Shown here piece by piece: positions 58,431 through 61,709 of a DNA stretch of 61,709 nucleotides. The stretch is from [Clostridium] symbiosum ATCC 14940. Its GTDB lineage: Bacteria > Bacillota > Clostridia > Lachnospirales > Lachnospiraceae. The translations under genes were made by a program, and so were the position numbers. The DNA is taken from positions 8,073 through 69,781 of the forward strand of contig NZ_KE992855.1 of NCBI RefSeq assembly GCF_000466485.1, in the 5' to 3' direction. The notes beneath the pieces are model-generated. The model did not search any database. It was not told the DNA's origin and worked only from the letters and a program-made list of their open reading frames with translations. Every line of letters begins with the position of its first letter. Positions within the stretch are counted from its first letter, which is position 1.

Positions 58431-59729
58431 ATGAATCAGTATGAGAGAGAATATGAGCTAAAAAAAGTGGAGCTCACTCAAATCTACGATATGATCCGGA
58501 CCGGTGATTTTATCTGCATTTCATATAATGCGTTGGAACCGGTGGGATTTCTCAGGAACTTACATACAATTAAAGACCGTGTGGAGAATGTGACACTGCG
58601 CCACGGAGGTCTTTGGTACGATTATCCTTTTGCGGGCAGAGAGGACATGAAGGGGCATTTTAAAGCGCTTACCACATTTTATGACTCTTTCTGCCGCAGT
58701 CACCATACCTGCCGGCTGGCGAGTCTGGTGCCTGGAAATATGCATAACAATACGGAGCGAGTACTGGAAGACCATCATATTAACATGTATTACGGCCTGG
58801 CAGCACCGATGGATAAAAACGGATTTGTACGTGTTCCTTTGAATTTGGTCTATGAGATGGATGCAATCCGTTCTGCTGACATTGTAGTGCTGCAGATTGA
58901 CAGGAATCTGCCGATGGTGAGCGGGGAAAATCTGGTTCATATCCGGGATATTGATTATATTGTAGAGATGGACGAGCCGGTGATTACGATAGAAGACACG
59001 ATTCCATCGAAAACAGAAATGCAGATCGGGCAGTATGTGGCAGAACTGGTACCGGATGGAGCAACAATCCAGTTGGGAATCGGGAAAATCCCCAATGCGG
59101 TGGGCAGCTATCTGGCGGGGAAAAAAGATCTGGGAGTACATACTGAGATGATTACCAGCATTATTGCCGAGCTGGCTGAGGCCGGTGTGATTACAGGCCG
59201 AAGAAAGACATTGCACAGAGAACTTATTGTCGGCGCCTTTGCACTGGGGTCGCAGCGGCTCTATGATTTTCTGGACGGAAATCCCCAGATTTCGCTGAGG
59301 AGCGCCAGTTACGTTAATAATCCGTTTATCATTGCCAAGAATGAAAAGATGACGTCTATCAATACCTGCCTGCAGATTGATTTGACAGGACAAATCTGTT
59401 CAGAATCATTGGGAACAAGACAGTTTTCAGGACCCGGAGGAGCTGCGGACTTTGCCATTGGAGCAAGTCATTCAAAAGGAGGAAAATCTATTATTGCCGT
59501 GAAGTCTACAGCAAAGAACGGTACCGTATCCACAATCCAGCCGACACTGTATCCGGGCGGAGTGGTGACAATTACCAGAAATGATATAGATTATATTGTG
59601 ACAGAATACGGAGTAGCGAAGATGAAGGGAAAAAGTATCGATGAGAGGGTAGACAGTCTGATACAGGTGGCTCATCCGAAATTCAGAGAGGAGCTGCGCT
59701 TTAAGGCTGACGAATACGAAATCTGGTAA
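58431..59729 (+). CDS. Acetyl-CoA hydrolase/transferase family CoA-transferase
   Basis: A 432-residue class I CoA-transferase of the 4-hydroxybutyrate/butyryl CoA-transferase group. Motifs: IQLGIGKIPNAVGSYLAG, the probable catalytic Glu239 in LGVHTEMI, VNNPFIIAKNEKMTSINTCL, GPGGAADFAIGASHSKGG and the C-terminal YIVTEYGVAKMKGKSIDERV. It moves CoA from acetyl-CoA or another donor to a short hydroxy or unsaturated acid. The ATG follows AGAAAGGAAC. It sits between the crotonase and carrier genes. Confidence 0.92.
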   Translation: MNQYEREYELKKVELTQIYDMIRTGDFICISYNALEPVGFLRNLHTIKDRVENVTLRHGGLWYDYPFAGREDMKGHFKALTTFYDSFCRSHHTCRLASLVPGNMHNNTERVLEDHHINMYYGLAAPMDKNGFVRVPLNLVYEMDAIRSADIVVLQIDRNLPMVSGENLVHIRDIDYIVEMDEPVITIEDTIPSKTEMQIGQYVAELVPDGATIQLGIGKIPNAVGSYLAGKKDLGVHTEMITSIIAELAEAGVITGRRKTLHRELIVGAFALGSQRLYDFLDGNPQISLRSASYVNNPFIIAKNEKMTSINTCLQIDLTGQICSESLGTRQFSGPGGAADFAIGASHSKGGKSIIAVKSTAKNGTVSTIQPTLYPGGVVTITRNDIDYIVTEYGVAKMKGKSIDERVDSLIQVAHPKFREELRFKADEYEIW

Positions 59730-59789
59730 AGCTAAACTGTAGTTTAAATGAAAACCGGGATAAACGATCTGTTAGGAAGGGGGAGACTT

Positions 59790-61202
59790 ATGAGTGGTAA
59801 GGAGACAAAATCTTTGAGAAAAAGACGGCGCATGGAATTCCCGGATACTTATATTATTCTGATTGGACTATGCCTATTGGCGGTAATTTTAACAATTGTG
59901 CTGCCGGCCGGTCAGTATGACCGTGAAGAGAGGAATGGGCGGACAGTAGTAGTGGCAGGTACCTTTCATGAGGTAGAAGAGGATCACTCTATTTCAATAC
60001 TTAATCTGCCGGTAGAGATTCACAAGGGATTTATAGACGGCGCAGAAATTATTGGTTTCATGCTTATTATGGGCGGCTGTATGGGGATCATTACAAAAGC
60101 CGGAGCCATCAATTTCTTTATTCAGAATTCATTGGCCAGACGCGTCAGGGGGAAAGAAAAGATTATTATCCCGCTGCTGATGGCAATCATGGCAGTAGGC
60201 GGATTCACCTTTGGCATGACTGTAGAGGGGGTTGCTTTTGTGCCCGCAGTAATTACGCTCTGTGTTGCTCTGGGATATGATGCCCTGGTCGGAATGGCAA
60301 TTGTATTTATCGGAGGTAACGCCGGATATACTGCCGGAATTTTTAATCCTTTCAACGTTGGGGTAGCTCAGTCCATTGCAGAGCTGGACGCTTTTTCCGG
60401 CAGTTGGTACAGGTGGATTCTTTTGGCGGTATTGCTGGTTGTATCGAGCATCGGAATCACAAGGTATGCGGTCCGCGTAAAAAAAGATCCCACGCGCAGT
60501 GTGGTATATGGAACCGGCAATACGGAATCGTGGCACACAGAGCTGGATCTTTCGGCTAAAGCAACCAGTAAGGAATACATGGGACTGGCCGCTTTTGTCA
60601 TTGGCTTTGGATTCTTAATCTGGGGCGCCAGTTCACAGGGATGGTGGTTTGGCCAGTTTTCGGCCGTCTTCTTCTGGATTGCGGTGGTGACTGGTGCTAT
60701 CTATGGCTATTCGCTCAACCAATGGGCCGGATATTTCGTGGACGGCATGAAAGACATGGTAAGCGGAGCCGTGGCAGTCGGTTTTGCAAAGGCGATATCG
60801 GTTATTCTTGCCGATGGGGTCATTATTGACACCGTGGTGTATTATCTGGCAAAACCGCTGGAAGTGCTGCCAGGAATGATTACGTCGGCCGGAATGATGG
60901 TGGTACAGACTATCATTAATCTGGGAGTTCCGTCAGGCTCCGCCCAAGCGGCAGTAACTATGCCGATTGTAGTACCTCTTTCGGACTTGCTTGGGGTGTC
61001 CCGGCAGACTGCCGTATTTGCTTTTCAGTGCGGCGACGGGATCAGCAACTGCCTGATTCCCACCTACACCTCAATGATTACCTATCTGGCCGCGTCCAGA
61101 CTGCAATATAAAAACTGGCTGAAATTTGCCTGGAAAATTGTGGGAGCCGAATGGCTGGCCGCCCTCCTGATGACGGTGATTGCGGCGGCTATCGGGTATT
61201 AA
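59790..61202 (+). CDS. YfcC-family membrane carrier (second copy)
   Basis: A 470-residue homologue of the carrier at 19175 with 11-12 helices: VLPAGQYDREERNGR, GFMLIMGGCMGIITKAG, NPFNVGVAQSIAELDAF, a hydrophilic central loop near residue 250 and LGVPSGSAQAAVTMPIVVPL. In this operon it most likely imports the organic acid that the CoA-transferase activates, or exchanges it for a product; the ion coupling is unknown. ATG 59790 is preceded by GGAAGGGGGAG; the earlier ATG at 59748 lacks a site. Confidence 0.9.
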   Translation: MSGKETKSLRKRRRMEFPDTYIILIGLCLLAVILTIVLPAGQYDREERNGRTVVVAGTFHEVEEDHSISILNLPVEIHKGFIDGAEIIGFMLIMGGCMGIITKAGAINFFIQNSLARRVRGKEKIIIPLLMAIMAVGGFTFGMTVEGVAFVPAVITLCVALGYDALVGMAIVFIGGNAGYTAGIFNPFNVGVAQSIAELDAFSGSWYRWILLAVLLVVSSIGITRYAVRVKKDPTRSVVYGTGNTESWHTELDLSAKATSKEYMGLAAFVIGFGFLIWGASSQGWWFGQFSAVFFWIAVVTGAIYGYSLNQWAGYFVDGMKDMVSGAVAVGFAKAISVILADGVIIDTVVYYLAKPLEVLPGMITSAGMMVVQTIINLGVPSGSAQAAVTMPIVVPLSDLLGVSRQTAVFAFQCGDGISNCLIPTYTSMITYLAASRLQYKNWLKFAWKIVGAEWLAALLMTVIAAAIGY

Positions 61203-61240
61203 CTAATACCGGCAGGGTATTATCCGGAGCTGTCTGGCGA

Positions 61241-61255
61241 GGTGTGAACAGTAAC
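61241..61255 (+). repeat. Solo end of the 31.5-kb repeat element
   Basis: GGTGTGAACAGTAAC is identical to the right end of the element at 31489-31649, and the 17 bases to its left are partly similar too. No matching left end is found nearby, so this is a truncated or solo end. Confidence 0.6.
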
Positions 61256-61260
61256 CAGAA

Positions 61261-61292
61261 CCCGGCCTCTCAACCAGAGGCCGGGATTTTTT
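61261..61292 (+). terminator. Terminator of the CoA-transferase/YfcC operon
   Basis: A perfect 10-base stem (61261-61270 with 61276-61285) has a five-base loop and a following T-run. Confidence 0.95.
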
Positions 61293-61347
61293 TCTTTACA
61301 TTTGAAAAAAATTCCTATACAATTATTATAGCAACTTGTATTATATG

Positions 61348-61465
61348 CAATGCGCTGAATGCTGGTAACAGCAACGGGAGAACCATTATTTGGGGTGTAA
61401 TTGCGGCTGAGCCGCATGCGGGAACTTCCTTTCCCTAACCCGACAGCTAATCTCGTAAGCGGAGG
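61348..61465 (+). ncRNA. c-di-AMP (ydaO-yuaA type) riboswitch
   Basis: The sequence follows the ydaO/yuaA consensus: CGCTGAAT at the 5' side, CGGGAGAACCA, then TTTGGGGTGTAAT, a stem-loop GCGGCTGAGCCGC, and the hallmark 3' block CCGACAGCTAATCTCGTAAGC. CGCT (61353-61356) can pair with AGCG (61458-61461) to close P1. In this family c-di-AMP binding usually turns expression off. A terminator follows 30 bases downstream. The controlled gene lies beyond the window; these switches usually precede K+ transporters, wall hydrolases or osmolyte genes. No reading frame here looks real. Confidence 0.8.
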
Positions 61466-61494
61466 AAGGCTCAGTTTCATAATTTGATGCCTTC

Positions 61495-61527
61495 GCTGCC
61501 CATTTTATTGATGGACAGCTTTTTTTG
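61495..61527 (+). terminator. Terminator of the riboswitch expression platform
   Basis: GCTGCCCAT (61495-61503) pairs with ATGGACAGC (61511-61519), one C-A mismatch, followed by eight Ts. From 61530 to the end of the window I see no gene start, only the GC-rich block at 61614-61651 resembling 38179-38216. Confidence 0.75.
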
Positions 61528-61709
61528 TTAAATTGGAGATCCCTGCGGGATTTTCGATCTGGCAAAAAGATCTCCGGGAGGGCCGTATTTTGTCGTAAAG
61601 GAGCAGTAACGCTGAAGCGGCCTGCCGCGGGCTGAGAATCTCACATACGGGAATCTTACCTGCACCATTATCCCATAAAGAAAGCCTGCTAATAAAAAGT
61701 CAAGCACTT

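Noticed and set aside
61151-61480. Small frames on both strands at the right end
   Set aside because: They overlap the terminator and the riboswitch core and have no start signals.

Overview
The window reads as a chromosomal segment of a gut-type anaerobic Clostridia bacterium, most likely Lachnospiraceae (the Clostridium symbiosum / Enterocloster / Lacrimispora kind). This is inferred from moderate GC, AGGAGG-type ribosome binding sites, SigI/RsgI, a VTC/DUF4956 module, YfcC-family carriers, an EF-G-like ribosome-protection GTPase fused to a NYN domain, and a clostridial c-di-AMP riboswitch. No rRNA, tRNA, CRISPR array, phage module, transposase or integrase was seen. The species call is inference only.

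Layout. (1) 209-3496: a Ca2+-type P-type ATPase converging on a small XRE regulator. (2) 3518-15047: the most unusual region, a nine-gene same-strand cluster. It encodes a ~2,000-residue beta-rich repeat protein with no normal start or signal peptide, three single-pass membrane proteins sharing an extracellular domain (two with an identical SRLNISMNPTP motif), two paralogous secreted ~220-residue subunits separated by a strong hairpin, a membrane-anchored Cna-B-like protein, a small two-helix membrane protein and a dedicated signal peptidase I with an acidic cytoplasmic extension. It looks like a surface-fibre or envelope-assembly locus that I cannot match to a described system. (3) 15197-24227: a DMT exporter, a TetR regulator with a palindromic operator shared with a pepD-yfcC dipeptide/amino-acid unit, a LysR regulator divergent from an RraA-like / DUF1932-dehydrogenase pair, and an HPt protein.

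(4) 24229-33605: a 1,312-residue hybrid histidine kinase that pairs with the HPt; a VTC-domain polyphosphate polymerase with two DUF4956 membrane proteins and a metallo-beta-lactamase-fold lipoprotein; a MITE-like repeat; and sigI-rsgI, whose anti-sigma factor carries a very acidic repeat tail. (5) 33970-41194: an osmotic-homeostasis island with two TrkA-type subunits, a TrkH channel, a KdpD-like kinase without a response regulator, and an OpuC-type osmolyte ABC importer with CBS domains. (6) 41350-47330: a TetM-like GTPase fused to a Rae1/YacP-like NYN nuclease domain, then a class A penicillin-binding protein with a Pro/Trp repeat tail.

(7) 47642-56412: an RpiR-regulated sugar operon (lipoprotein, ABC ATPase, permease, ribulokinase, ribulose-5-phosphate 4-epimerase, two SIS isomerases, a pentulose-phosphate 3-epimerase homologue) with no arabinose isomerase, suggesting a ketose rather than L-arabinose as substrate. 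(8) 56425-61202: a LysR regulator divergent from a crotonase, a CoA-transferase and a second YfcC carrier, a likely organic-acid uptake and CoA-activation unit. The window ends in a c-di-AMP (ydaO-type) riboswitch and terminator whose target gene lies beyond the right edge.

Most operons are bounded by clear intrinsic terminators, several bidirectional and overlapping the 3' ends of convergent genes. Three sites at the left edge, at 31.5 kb and at 61.2 kb share the ends of a short inverted-repeat element.
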